This document shows positions 23,493-31,757 of a DNA stretch of 37,323 bases, piece by piece; position 1 is the stretch's first letter; each line of letters opens with the position of its first letter. The position numbers and the translations under genes were made by a program. This DNA is from JAGOTT01 sp964450795. GTDB taxonomy: Bacteria; Patescibacteriota; Minisyncoccia; Moranbacterales; UBA1568. The stretch spans positions 1 to 37,323 of the forward strand of contig CAYVDI010000004.1 of NCBI GenBank assembly GCA_964450795.1, given 5' to 3'. The notes beneath the pieces are model-generated. The model was not told where the DNA came from, did not search any database, and was given only the letters and a program-made list of their open reading frames with translations.

Positions 23493-26318
23493 ATGCCTCG
23501 TTTCAGTCGCTCCAAGATCGGAATATCCGTCGGAAGTTGGAAATCGGAAATCGGAAATTTTTTTTCAAGAGTACCGTTGAAGAGATGCGGTTCCCTCGCT
23601 TCGCTCACCGTCATTCTCACGATCCATTTCTTCTTCGGCCTCCAGCATATCGGCAGTTTCATCACCGCCGATGAGCATTACTGGGTCGATGAGCGGATCC
23701 CGCAATATTGGGAGGCCTGGTCCGAAGGAAAGTGGCGGAAAACGCTCATCAACGACAAACCGGGAATAAGCCTCGCGCTCATCTCCGGTCCAGCACTCCT
23801 CCTGAACGAAAAAACGGCGCTTCGCTGCGAAGAAAAAGACGGGTGGTTTTCGGGATGCGATCCGGAAAAAACCTCCGCGCTCTACGCCTCGTTCCGGATT
23901 CCCATACTTCTTCTCAATGGCGTTTTTCTTGTTCTCATCTTCCTCTCGATACGGGTGATTTCCGGACCGATTGTCGCCGCCGCATCCGCGGGACTTATGG
24001 CGCTTTCCCCGAACCTGCTCGGGATATCACAGATCATCAATCCGGACGCGATCCTCTGGTCATCCGGATCGACCGCCATATTCGCATTTCTTGCGTTCCT
24101 CAAAAGCGGGAGGAAACCGTACGCGTTCCTTTCGGTCGCCGCGCTCACGTTCGCATTGCTTTCGAAATACACGGCGATCATCATCATCTTCTTTCTCCCG
24201 TTCGTCGCGCTCTCGATACGGTTCCTTGATCCCGGATTCTCCCCGATTCCGCTCAAGAAAAAACTCGCGTCCCTCGTCGGAATATCGACGATACCGTTCC
24301 TTCTCTTTCCTATGTTTGTCCCCGGCGTCCTTTCTTCCGAAGAAAGAATCACCGCCTTTCTCACCGCCGGAACCGGGTCGTTTCTTCCGTGGATCGGCTA
24401 CGCGGCGCTTCTCGGCGTACTGACAGCAGTCGCAGTCCTCCGTATCCCGAAAAAGACCGAAGTCCTCCTCAGGAATACGACCCGATACTCGCTTCGCATA
24501 CCGGCGGTGGCATTCGTCGGACTCGCTGTCTGGCTTGTCATCGGAAGAATGACGATTCCGAACTGGAATATCTTCACCGCCATCCCGTTCGATATCAAGG
24601 ATCTCACCAATGCCCGGTACTATCTCCCGGATCCGCTTTCCCCTCTCGATATCGCCTTTCTCGAGATATCCCCCTTCATCTACGGCCTTCCGCTCGTGAC
24701 CGCGCTCTTCGCGCTCTTTGCGGTCGTTCTCGCTGCCGTATCCAAAAAACGTGACGAGTTGCCGATAACCCTGATTCTTACTTTCTTCGTCATCCTGCTC
24801 ATCGCCGCGCTCGGATTCTCGAATGTTTTCGCGATTCCCCGATACGTCATTCTCGCATTCCCCATAGCATCCTATATCGCCGCCCTCGGCATGAAGGAGG
24901 CCTGGGAACTTCTCCCGAAACGATCCCGGTCGGGAAAATTTCCGATTATTCTCGCCGGAATCGTCGCTCTCGTCTCGCTCGGGAGTCTCCTCTCAAGCAA
25001 GCCGTACTACGCGAACTTCGCGAATATGCTCCTCCCGAAAACATCGCTTATCTCGCACTCCTGGGGATACGGCGGATACGAGGCCGCCATGTACCTCAAC
25101 GCGCTCCCGGACGCAAGAAACACCACCATCTGGAGCGACTACTACGGCGTCTGTGAGTTCTTCGTCGGCCGATGTCTCACCGCCTACACCTTCGACCCGA
25201 AAATCGCCCCGGACTACTACGTTCTCACCCGCCGCGGACAGCTCCGCTACATGCCGAAATACGAAAAATGGGAGGAAAAGTCAGGACTTGTCGCATACCA
25301 ATACTACGACCGTACGGATCCGCTCTGGAGTCTCAGCATAAACGGGAAAAATGAGAATTTCGTGAAGGTCTTCCGCGTCGATAACGAGCTCCGCGCGAGC
25401 GTCATCACCGACATAGACCATTGCGTTTCCCGCGCACCGGTCCCGGAATCCCTTTTCGGGAACTTCACCTCATTTTCCGATGAAACCGGGTCGGATTTCA
25501 TCATCAGCCTCGGGGACAACATCAGTCACCGGCTCCAAGGATGCTCGAAAACCGCCGCGACCGATCTCCCGTATGTCATGAATCGTCTCGATCGGGCCAG
25601 AGCCGAAGATCACTATGTTCTCGGGGACCACGATCTCGGAAGCAGCAAAGAGTCATACCAACTGTGGCTTTCCCTCACCGGACGGGAATCCACATACTAT
25701 TCGTTCGATACGAAGGGGGCGCACATCGTCGTGCTCGACACCATCACGGGAGGAGAACCGATCGTTCAGACCTGCGAAGAAAGCTCCGAATGTGACAAGA
25801 GTCACAAGGAAAAGGCGAAGCTTGATGCCATTCTCCGGGATCCGAAACTCCTTTCCGCCTACCTCGCAGAGACGGGGAAAAGCCGGGCCGAAACGCTCAC
25901 GGACCGCGCGAACATCACGAAACACTACCGAGACGAGCTTGCCGTCATACACATGGTGCGCGATGCGAGCGACCGCGACCGCGGGATGGTGCTCGACCGC
26001 GAACTCGATTGGCTCGAAGCCGACCTCGCAAGAACATCCGCTGATCGCGTAATCGTCTTCTCCGACCACCCGCTCATCCCCTTCTCATCACCGAAAAAGA
26101 GCTACGATATCCTGAACGGTGCCACGGTCCGTGAAATTCTTGAAAAGAGCGGCAAGGAAGTCGTCGCCATTTCCGGCGAGGCGCATCTCTGGCATGAGGA
26201 GGAGCGAAACGGGATACGCTATTTCATCGTCAACCAGTTCCGGGCATCTCCCGGTGGAACATGGGCGTCCGTCTCCTGGGACAAGACCGGATTCCGGTTC
26301 GAACGCGTAGAACGATAA
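23493..26318 (+). CDS. GT-C glycosyltransferase fused to a calcineurin-like metallophosphoesterase domain
   Basis: A 941-residue two-part protein. Residues ~35-630 match the preceding GT-C paralogue: ITADEHYWVDERIPQYWEAW with the DE pair, NDKPGISLALISG, QIINPDAILW, then YEAAMYLNALPDA and GVCEFFVGRC. Residues ~637-941 form a soluble domain with the order of calcineurin-like phosphoesterase motifs: TDIDHC (D640, D642, H643), LGDNI (D675), LGDHD (D712, H713), FSDHP (H859) and SGEAHLWH (H898). Compared with the usual DxH, GNHD and GHxH, three His or Asn positions are acidic here. The domain should lie outside the membrane. The N-terminus carries a heptad array, so the true start may be a later non-ATG codon. 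It may hydrolyse a lipid-linked or glycan phosphate; this is inference. Confidence 0.82.
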   Translation: MPRFSRSKIGISVGSWKSEIGNFFSRVPLKRCGSLASLTVILTIHFFFGLQHIGSFITADEHYWVDERIPQYWEAWSEGKWRKTLINDKPGISLALISGPALLLNEKTALRCEEKDGWFSGCDPEKTSALYASFRIPILLLNGVFLVLIFLSIRVISGPIVAAASAGLMALSPNLLGISQIINPDAILWSSGSTAIFAFLAFLKSGRKPYAFLSVAALTFALLSKYTAIIIIFFLPFVALSIRFLDPGFSPIPLKKKLASLVGISTIPFLLFPMFVPGVLSSEERITAFLTAGTGSFLPWIGYAALLGVLTAVAVLRIPKKTEVLLRNTTRYSLRIPAVAFVGLAVWLVIGRMTIPNWNIFTAIPFDIKDLTNARYYLPDPLSPLDIAFLEISPFIYGLPLVTALFALFAVVLAAVSKKRDELPITLILTFFVILLIAALGFSNVFAIPRYVILAFPIASYIAALGMKEAWELLPKRSRSGKFPIILAGIVALVSLGSLLSSKPYYANFANMLLPKTSLISHSWGYGGYEAAMYLNALPDARNTTIWSDYYGVCEFFVGRCLTAYTFDPKIAPDYYVLTRRGQLRYMPKYEKWEEKSGLVAYQYYDRTDPLWSLSINGKNENFVKVFRVDNELRASVITDIDHCVSRAPVPESLFGNFTSFSDETGSDFIISLGDNISHRLQGCSKTAATDLPYVMNRLDRARAEDHYVLGDHDLGSSKESYQLWLSLTGRESTYYSFDTKGAHIVVLDTITGGEPIVQTCEESSECDKSHKEKAKLDAILRDPKLLSAYLAETGKSRAETLTDRANITKHYRDELAVIHMVRDASDRDRGMVLDRELDWLEADLARTSADRVIVFSDHPLIPFSSPKKSYDILNGATVREILEKSGKEVVAISGEAHLWHEEERNGIRYFIVNQFRASPGGTWASVSWDKTGFRFERVER
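23532..23559 (+). repeat. Heptad array, GGAA core, at the start of a gene
   Basis: GGAA at 23532, 23539, 23546 and 23553, exact 7-nt steps, followed by a nine-base T run. It encodes the peptide VGSWKSEIGNF near the N-terminus of the GT-C fusion. Confidence 0.75.
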
Positions 26319-26333
26319 AAACCGTCACCTATC

Positions 26334-27272
26334 CTATTTCTTCCCACCTTTTTGCCGAAGATAGTGCGGAAGCGCACCGAACGAAATGAGCATCTGGAGG
26401 AAACGCGCGAGAATGGCGACCGTCACCGCCGTATCGCCCGATATTCCCGCAATCGGGAAGAATGTGAAGTATGCCCATTCCTTGATGCCGATGTTGTTTA
26501 TCGAGAGCGGAACGCTCGAGATGATCGTCGCGAGGAATATGACCGAGAAGAACGCGAGCGGATTTATGGTGCATCCGCCGAGACTCACGAAGAGCGTCAG
26601 ATTCGTCAGTCCGACTCCGACGAAGGCGAAAAGCACGGCGTAGAGACTCGATTTGGTCCAGATCCGCGTTTCCATGTAGTGCGACACCTCATCGAAGAGA
26701 CGCCGGAGCGGAAACGGAAGCCACTCGATATACCTCCGGAGCCACGGCTTGTGATACGCCCATGTAAGGATGCCGTCCACAAGGAGAAAGAGCACGAGCA
26801 GGGAAAATGCCACCCGAAGCGGAACTTCCCACGCCGGATGTTCGAAGAAGAAGAGCGAGAGGAACACGAGCGCAAGGATCGCGGTCACCCACAATCCGAT
26901 GAAGCGATCGAATACGACCGTGGAGATCGACGCCGCCTTCGCCTCCGTCTTCCGGGCGAGCCACAGCCCGCGATAGGCATCACCCCCGATCGTCGAAGGA
27001 AAGAAGTTGTTTATGAACGCACCCGAGAGGTATGCGAAAAAGCCCTCCTTCACGTCGAAACGGAGGCCCTTGAACGCCGCGATGATCTGCCACTTCTTCG
27101 CCGAGATGAGCACGCCGAGCAGCTGCAGGACGACGTACAGGAAGAGAAGCGGCCATGAGATCGTCCGGAGCTCCCCTCCCACCCGGACCCAATCCACCTT
27201 CCGCGCCAAAAGACCGATCAGAAGGGCCGCCACCGTAAGCTTTATGAGGAAAAAAAGTCTTCTCTTCGACAT
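26334..27272 (-). CDS. UPF0104/AglD-like lysylphosphatidylglycerol-synthase-TM family protein
   Basis: A 312-residue membrane protein with about seven or eight hydrophobic segments. Family motifs are GAFINNFFPSTIGGDAYRGLWLAR near residue 85, VFDRFIGLW near 120, and SSVPLSINNIGIKEWAY near 255. Such proteins (YbhN, AglD, and the membrane part of MprF) act in lipid flipping or lipid-linked sugar transfer; the exact activity here is unknown. It starts 9 nt after the upstream GT4 gene stops, at the end of an operon with UDP-glucose dehydrogenase. It converges on the fusion gene with only 15 nt between stops. Confidence 0.85.
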   Translation of the reverse strand: MSKRRLFFLIKLTVAALLIGLLARKVDWVRVGGELRTISWPLLFLYVVLQLLGVLISAKKWQIIAAFKGLRFDVKEGFFAYLSGAFINNFFPSTIGGDAYRGLWLARKTEAKAASISTVVFDRFIGLWVTAILALVFLSLFFFEHPAWEVPLRVAFSLLVLFLLVDGILTWAYHKPWLRRYIEWLPFPLRRLFDEVSHYMETRIWTKSSLYAVLFAFVGVGLTNLTLFVSLGGCTINPLAFFSVIFLATIISSVPLSINNIGIKEWAYFTFFPIAGISGDTAVTVAILARFLQMLISFGALPHYLRQKGGKK

Positions 27273-27281
27273 GAACGTTTC

Positions 27282-28451
27282 CTAATGGTCGGAATCGGAA
27301 GGGGTGATTTCCAAAAATTTCGCGGCAACCCGCTTCCAACTCATCTCCTCCGCCTTTCGGCGGCTCGCCCCGCTCATCCGCTTCCGGAGATCCTCATCCG
27401 CGATCAGCGTGCCGAGTTTCTCCGCGAGATCCTCCGGAGACCGCTGCTTTACGAAAAGACCGTTCTCCCCGTCACGGACAAGCTCTTCCGTTCCTCCGGT
27501 CACCGTCGCGACGATCGGAAGTCCCGCGGCGAGCGCTTCAAGCACGGTATTGCTCATCCCCTCGTTAAGCGACGGGAGGCAGAACACGTCCGCAAGACCG
27601 TAGTATTTCGGAAGCTCCTCGTGCGGCACCGCCCCGAAAAATTTCACCTCCTCGGAGACGCCGCATTCTTTCGCGAGCATCTGAAGCGAGGATTTCTCCT
27701 CTCCGTCACCCGCGACCCACAGCTCGACTTTCTCCCGGGTCTTCTCCTTGAGGATCGCCATCGCCCGAACAAGGAACCCGATACCCTTTCGCGGCGTAAG
27801 TCGGGATACGACCAGGATGCGGAAAAATCCGTCGTGCTCACGTTCCGGATCGGGAGCGAATTCCTCGGTATCCACGCCGTTCGGAATGATCGCGAATGCC
27901 TGTTTCGGCGATGTCTTCGCCGCAAGTTCCGCAAGACCACGACTGTTCGGCACGACCGCGAGGGCCTTTCGCCATACGAGCCTGACGAGCGGTGCAAGGA
28001 ACAGGTAGAGTTGATCGTACTTCTCGCTGTATCCGGGAACATCGGACCCCCGCAATGAAACGACGTACGGCATATCGAACTGCCACCGGAACCAAAGCGC
28101 GAGTGCCCCGCACGGGATGCCGAAAAACGCGATCGTCCGATCGAACGGCTTCTCTTTCCGCCACGAATCGCGGATAAGCCCGGAGGAAAAGCGCCATGCG
28201 CGAAAGCTGTACACGAGCAGGTCACGTACCGATTGCGAGTGGATTTTCTCCGGATCCTTGCCGATCGGCAACCGATGCACCCACACCGATCCGCCGACGT
28301 GTTCCTTCTCATATTCTTTCCCCATCCCGCTCGTCACGAGATGAACCTCGACATCCGGCATACGGGAAAACTCGCGCAGGATGTACCGCGTCGCGTTCGC
28401 CGCCCCGCCCCCGAGCGGAGGATACTCGTAATTGAGGAAAAGTATCTTCAT
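27282..28451 (-). CDS. GT4 family glycosyltransferase
   Basis: A 389-residue retaining GT-B enzyme. NYEYPPLGGGAANATRYI is the N-terminal acceptor-side loop, VSLRGSDVPGY and VVPNSRGLAELA follow, IPNGVDTEEF is the hinge, and VVSRLTPRKGIGFLV opens the donor domain. PSLNEGMSNTVLEALAAGLPIVAT carries the E-x7-E signature. All motifs expected for GT4 are intact. It lies 3 nt after the UDP-glucose dehydrogenase gene, so the UDP-glucuronate made there may be its donor. The donor is inferred from that neighbour only. Confidence 0.9.
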   Translation of the reverse strand: MKILFLNYEYPPLGGGAANATRYILREFSRMPDVEVHLVTSGMGKEYEKEHVGGSVWVHRLPIGKDPEKIHSQSVRDLLVYSFRAWRFSSGLIRDSWRKEKPFDRTIAFFGIPCGALALWFRWQFDMPYVVSLRGSDVPGYSEKYDQLYLFLAPLVRLVWRKALAVVPNSRGLAELAAKTSPKQAFAIIPNGVDTEEFAPDPEREHDGFFRILVVSRLTPRKGIGFLVRAMAILKEKTREKVELWVAGDGEEKSSLQMLAKECGVSEEVKFFGAVPHEELPKYYGLADVFCLPSLNEGMSNTVLEALAAGLPIVATVTGGTEELVRDGENGLFVKQRSPEDLAEKLGTLIADEDLRKRMSGASRRKAEEMSWKRVAAKFLEITPSDSDH

Positions 28452-28454
28452 GCG

Positions 28455-29765
28455 CTACACTCCGATACCGAAATACGTGAACCCGGCTGCTTCCGCCTCC
28501 TCCCGCTCGAGGATATTGCGACCGTCGACGATGACATTCCCCTTCATACGCTTGCTAAGTTCCTTGTAGTCCGCCGTGCGGAACTCGTCCCACTCGGTGA
28601 CGATGACGAGCGCGTCCGCCTTGTCGAGCGCGTCATACTGTTTCGCGACGTATCTCACTTTCGGATTCCTGCCGATGAATCCCTTGGCATTCTCGGTCGC
28701 CACCGGATCGAACGCCGACACGGTCGCCCCCACCCTCGTGAGCGCCGCGATGATCGAAAGTGCCGGCGCCTCACGGGCATCATCGGTCCGTGGTTTGAAC
28801 GAAAGCCCCCAAAGCGCGATCCGCTTCCCCTTGAGCGTCTTGAGTGATTTCTTGAGATGTACGACCGGCAGAAGCTTCTGCTTCTCATTGGCAGCCTCCA
28901 CCGCTTCAAGGATGGTGAAGTCCATGCCGTGTTCCTTCCCGGTGTGGATAAGTGCCTTCACATCCTTCGGAAAGCACGAACCGCCATACCCGATTCCGGC
29001 ATAAAGGAACCGCGAGCCGATCCGGCTATCGAAACCCATCCCGCGAGACACCTCCTTCACGTTGCCACCGGCCTTATCGATGAACCGAGCGATCTCGTTT
29101 ATGAAGGATATCTTGGTTGCGAGGAACGCGTTGCTCGCGTACTTGATGATCTCCGCGCTCTTCACATCGGTCAGCACCACCGGACGCCCGGATCGGGCGA
29201 TGGGACGATAGATCTTCTCCATGATCTCCCATGCACGCTCACTGTCCGCACCGACGACGACCCGATCCGGATTGAGGAAATCCTTGACCGCCGCACCCTC
29301 GCGGAGAAATTCCGGATTCGAGACGACATCGAACTCGAACTTGCCGTCGCTCGCCCGCGCGATCGCCTCACGGACCCGTTCGGCCGTCCCGACCGGGACC
29401 GTGGACTTGTTCACGAAGATCTTGTATCCGTTCAGGTTCTTCCCGAAGGTTTCCGCCACCGCGAACACGTACTTTAGGTCCGCCTCGCCGGTCTTGGGAT
29501 CCGGAGGCGTTCCGACCGCAGAAAAAATCACGTCCGCCTCACGGATCGCGCGTCCGACATCAGTCGTAAACGAGAGGCGCTCCTGCCGCACGTTCTCCTT
29601 GACCAGTTCCTCAAGCCCGAACTCATAGATCGGGATTCCGCCCCGCTTGAGCTTGTCGATCTTCTTCTTGTCGATATCCGCGCAGATCACCTCATGCCCG
29701 ATTTCCGCCATACACGTCCCAGATACCAGCCCTACGTACCCCGTCCCGATAAATGCGAGTTTCAT
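28455..29765 (-). CDS. ugd: UDP-glucose 6-dehydrogenase
   Basis: Oxidises UDP-glucose to UDP-glucuronate with two NAD in the cytoplasm. The 436 residues are full length. GTGYVGLVSG at residue 7 binds NAD, STVPVGT near 120 and NPEFLREG near 150 are family motifs, GYGGSCFPKD near residue 258 contains the catalytic Cys, and WGLSFKPRTDDAREAP starts the UDP-binding domain. The start codon is the end of a heptad array, and no Shine-Dalgarno is visible upstream. It is the second sugar-nucleotide dehydrogenase in the window but belongs to the Ugd rather than the WecC branch. It is followed closely by a GT4. Confidence 0.95.
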   Translation of the reverse strand: MKLAFIGTGYVGLVSGTCMAEIGHEVICADIDKKKIDKLKRGGIPIYEFGLEELVKENVRQERLSFTTDVGRAIREADVIFSAVGTPPDPKTGEADLKYVFAVAETFGKNLNGYKIFVNKSTVPVGTAERVREAIARASDGKFEFDVVSNPEFLREGAAVKDFLNPDRVVVGADSERAWEIMEKIYRPIARSGRPVVLTDVKSAEIIKYASNAFLATKISFINEIARFIDKAGGNVKEVSRGMGFDSRIGSRFLYAGIGYGGSCFPKDVKALIHTGKEHGMDFTILEAVEAANEKQKLLPVVHLKKSLKTLKGKRIALWGLSFKPRTDDAREAPALSIIAALTRVGATVSAFDPVATENAKGFIGRNPKVRYVAKQYDALDKADALVIVTEWDEFRTADYKELSKRMKGNVIVDGRNILEREEAEAAGFTYFGIGV

Positions 29766-29799
29766 AACAGTTAACAGTCAGCAATTAACAATAAACAAA
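29763..29799. repeat. Heptad array, TAAC core (left partner of an inverted pair)
   Basis: On the + strand TAAC at 29765, 29772 and 29786, with CAGC at 29779 and AAAC at 29793: 7-nt steps. It reaches the ugd start codon (29765-29763). Opposite orientation to the 30207-30241 array across the four-helix-bundle gene. Confidence 0.85.
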
Positions 29800-29812
29800 G
29801 TCTTTCATTCCC

Positions 29813-30178
29813 CTATTGGTTATCTTTTGCAATCTTCTCCTTAATTCCCTGAATTCTCTTCCAAAGCATCGCCCCTATCTCATCTGTCAACGCCATAAGA
29901 GTTTCATACTCTTTCTTTGTCATATACTTTTCTCGGGTACAGAAGAATATAAGGTATTTCGTCTCTTTCAGCGATCCATACGATATTTGAAGAAAGTTTT
30001 TCAGCTCCTTGTTCCCCGTTCTTGCGAAACCCTCGACATAATTGAGAATCACAGATAACGCCGCTCTTCGCAATTGCGAAGTAATCCCATAAATCTCATC
30101 CCTCGGAAATTTCTTTGTCACATCATAGACACCCTTCGCAAATCCATCCATTTTTTCTTTCAGGATATCTTTTTCCAT
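29813..30178 (-). CDS. Four-helix-bundle protein (23S rRNA intervening-sequence / bAvd-like family)
   Basis: A 121-residue all-helical protein. The family pattern is MEKDILKEKMDGFAKGVYDVTKKFP, then EIYGITSQLRRAALSVILNYVEGFAR, then LKNFLQISYGSLKETKYLIFF and a last helix. This family is encoded in 23S rRNA intervening sequences and is related to the Avd accessory protein of diversity-generating retroelements; as free genes their role is unknown. No reverse transcriptase or variable repeat is seen here. It interrupts a GT2-ugd-GT4 series and is bracketed by inverted heptad arrays. Its AT-richer composition suggests it moved in. The Shine-Dalgarno is weak and distant. Confidence 0.9.
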   Translation of the reverse strand: MEKDILKEKMDGFAKGVYDVTKKFPRDEIYGITSQLRRAALSVILNYVEGFARTGNKELKNFLQISYGSLKETKYLIFFCTREKYMTKKEYETLMALTDEIGAMLWKRIQGIKEKIAKDNQ

Positions 30179-30206
30179 ATCTGTTTTTGTTTCTTCTCCG
30201 TTTCCC

Positions 30207-30241
30207 GTTGACTGTTAACTGTTATTTGTTATCTGTTTTAT
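30207..30241. repeat. Heptad array, GTTA core (right partner of an inverted pair)
   Basis: On the + strand GTTG, GTTA, GTTA, GTTA and GTTT at 30207, 30214, 30221, 30228 and 30235, exact 7-nt steps. It overlaps the 3' end of the GT2 gene, encoding its last residues (IKQITNNS) and its TAA stop (30217-30215). Confidence 0.88.
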
Positions 30242-31159
30242 GGAATAGTTCATCCTGTTTCTCTGGCTGTAGTACGTCTTCACCGCGATATCCACGAGGA
30301 TACCGAAGATGAAGAGCTGAACCCCGACCAAGACAAGCAGCGTGCCGACCAAGGGCCAGATACGCTCGGCGAGCGAAGCGCCGAGAAACACCTTCTCGAC
30401 GAACATCCATCCGAGTATCCCGATACCGACGACACCAAGGAGAAGCCCCGTCCCGCCGAAAAGGTGTATCGCTCGGTGCGAGTACTTGCGCCAGAACCAG
30501 ATGAAAAGCATATCGACGAATCCTTTGATCGCGCGCTTCCAGTTGTATTTCGTCACGCCGTGGATCCGCGGGTGATGCGAGACTTTCACCTCCGACACGC
30601 GGAAACCGTCGAGCTGGAGCAAGGCCGGCATGAACCGGTGCATCTCCCCGAAGAGGTCGACTCCATCGAAACATTCGCGACGATACGCCTTGAGACTGCA
30701 TCCCGAATCGTGGATCCCGTCCTTCACGAGTCCCTTACGGAGCAGGTTCGCCCCGCGGGAGAAGAATTTCTTCATGAGGGAATCCTTCCGCTTGAAGCGC
30801 CACCCGGAGACGATATCGTATCCCTTGTCCATCTCCTCAAGTAGGAGCGGGATGTCCGCCGGATCGTTCTGAAGGTCGCCGTCCATCGTGATGACGATAT
30901 CCCCCGTCGCCTTCTTGATCCCCGCGTCGAACGCCGCCGTCTGTCCGAAGTTCTTGCGGAACTCGACGAGCGTCAAAGGTGACAGTTCGCGACACAGTTC
31001 GACCGTCTTATCCTTCGAACCGTCATCGACGAAGATGATCTCGAACGGTCGTCCGATCTTTTCGAACGCCTCCCGGATCCGCTTGTGCAACTCAACTACA
31101 TTCCCCTCCTCGTTGTATATCGGCACCACCGCCGACAGATACGGTTTCCCGTTTTCCAT
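30215..31159 (-). CDS. GT2 glycosyltransferase, polyprenyl-phosphate type (GtrB/ArnC-like)
   Basis: Likely loads a sugar on polyprenyl phosphate at the inner face of the membrane. The 314 residues have AVVPIYNEEGNVVELHKRI, FVDDGSKDKT, then RKNFGQTAAFDAGIKKATGD and ITMDGDLQNDPADI with the metal-binding DGD. SGCSLKAYRRE near residue 158 and two C-terminal hydrophobic segments (about 232-252 and 265-290) fit the GtrB/ArnC group. The final eight residues are encoded by a heptad array. A GtrA gene lies divergently just upstream, the usual partner of GtrB-like enzymes. The sugar is unknown. Confidence 0.9.
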   Translation of the reverse strand: MENGKPYLSAVVPIYNEEGNVVELHKRIREAFEKIGRPFEIIFVDDGSKDKTVELCRELSPLTLVEFRKNFGQTAAFDAGIKKATGDIVITMDGDLQNDPADIPLLLEEMDKGYDIVSGWRFKRKDSLMKKFFSRGANLLRKGLVKDGIHDSGCSLKAYRRECFDGVDLFGEMHRFMPALLQLDGFRVSEVKVSHHPRIHGVTKYNWKRAIKGFVDMLFIWFWRKYSHRAIHLFGGTGLLLGVVGIGILGWMFVEKVFLGASLAERIWPLVGTLLVLVGVQLFIFGILVDIAVKTYYSQRNRMNYSIKQITNNS

Positions 31160-31170
31160 ACCGGTTTTCC

Positions 31171-31203
31171 CTAAAAGCTAAAAATCAGCTAAAGGCTGTC
31201 CTA
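31171..31203. repeat. Short heptad-like array, CTAA core
   Basis: CTAA at 31171 and 31178 (7 nt), then at 31189 with CTGT at 31196 (7 nt); the middle step is 11 nt. Weaker than the other arrays. It lies in the leader of the GT2 gene. Confidence 0.45.
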
Positions 31204-31209
31204 GGCCAT

Positions 31210-31238
31210 ATTGTACCCCCATTTCATTCACTCCGCAA
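31210..31238 (-). promoter_or_regulatory. Promoter of the GT2-ugd operon (minus strand)
   Basis: On the minus strand, TTGCGG (31238-31233), 17-nt spacer, TACAAT (31215-31210). Start expected near 31203, giving a leader of about 43 nt through the short heptad array. Confidence 0.65.
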
Positions 31239-31263
31239 ACTTCCCGAAAAGCCGGAAAGCGGA

Positions 31264-31269
31264 TATACT
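31264..31269 (+). promoter_or_regulatory. Possible -10 element for the gtrA-flavoprotein pair
   Basis: TATACT lies 26 nt before the ATG at 31296. The -35 region 17 nt upstream (TTCCCG) is poor, so only the -10 is supported. Confidence 0.4.
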
Positions 31270-31295
31270 CAAGAGAGATTCATCGGATCCACCAT

Positions 31296-31757
31296 ATGCA
31301 TATCCAGGAGCTTCGCGCGAGGCTTGTCTCGAAATATTCGTTCCTTTTCGTCGGAAAGACCTCCCGGACCCGCATCCAGCTCCTCCGGTATCTCTTCGTC
31401 GGCGGGATATCCGCAGTCATCGATACCGGCGTTTTCATGCTACTCACCGTCTCCGCTGACGCGCACTACATCCTCGCACAGACCTTCGGATTCATCGCCG
31501 GCATCACCACGAACTATCTCCTCTCCATATCCTGGATATTCGAGCGAAGCCGGAAAATCCTCCCTGAAACCGGGCTCTTCCTCGCGACCGGACTCGTCGG
31601 CCTCTTCCTGAGCTATCTTCTCCTTTTCCTCCTGATCGATGTCCTGGGACTCACCGCTTTCGAGAATATGGCAGCCAAGCTCCTCACTATCGCGATCGTA
31701 CTCGCCTGGAACTTCACCTCGAGAAAATTCCTCGTCTTCCATAAGAACACCCTATGA
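31296..31757 (+). CDS. GtrA-like membrane protein
   Basis: A 153-residue protein with four hydrophobic segments. LLRYLFVGGISAVIDTGVFMLL near residue 29 and IVLAWNFTSRKFLVFHK at the C-terminus are the typical ends of the GtrA family, associated with flipping or presenting polyprenyl-phosphate sugars. The partner GT2 enzyme is encoded divergently about 140 nt away. The gene overlaps the next one by 4 nt (ATGA), implying translational coupling. The ATG at 31296 lacks a clear Shine-Dalgarno. Confidence 0.88.
   Translation: MHIQELRARLVSKYSFLFVGKTSRTRIQLLRYLFVGGISAVIDTGVFMLLTVSADAHYILAQTFGFIAGITTNYLLSISWIFERSRKILPETGLFLATGLVGLFLSYLLLFLLIDVLGLTAFENMAAKLLTIAIVLAWNFTSRKFLVFHKNTL

Noticed and set aside
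26352..27158. 268-codon plus-strand frame opposite the AglD-like gene
   Set aside because: Strongly charged, no family features, while the minus frame has clear membrane motifs.
29813..30178. Diversity-generating retroelement
   Set aside because: Only the Avd-like four-helix protein is present; no reverse transcriptase or template/variable repeat pair is seen nearby.
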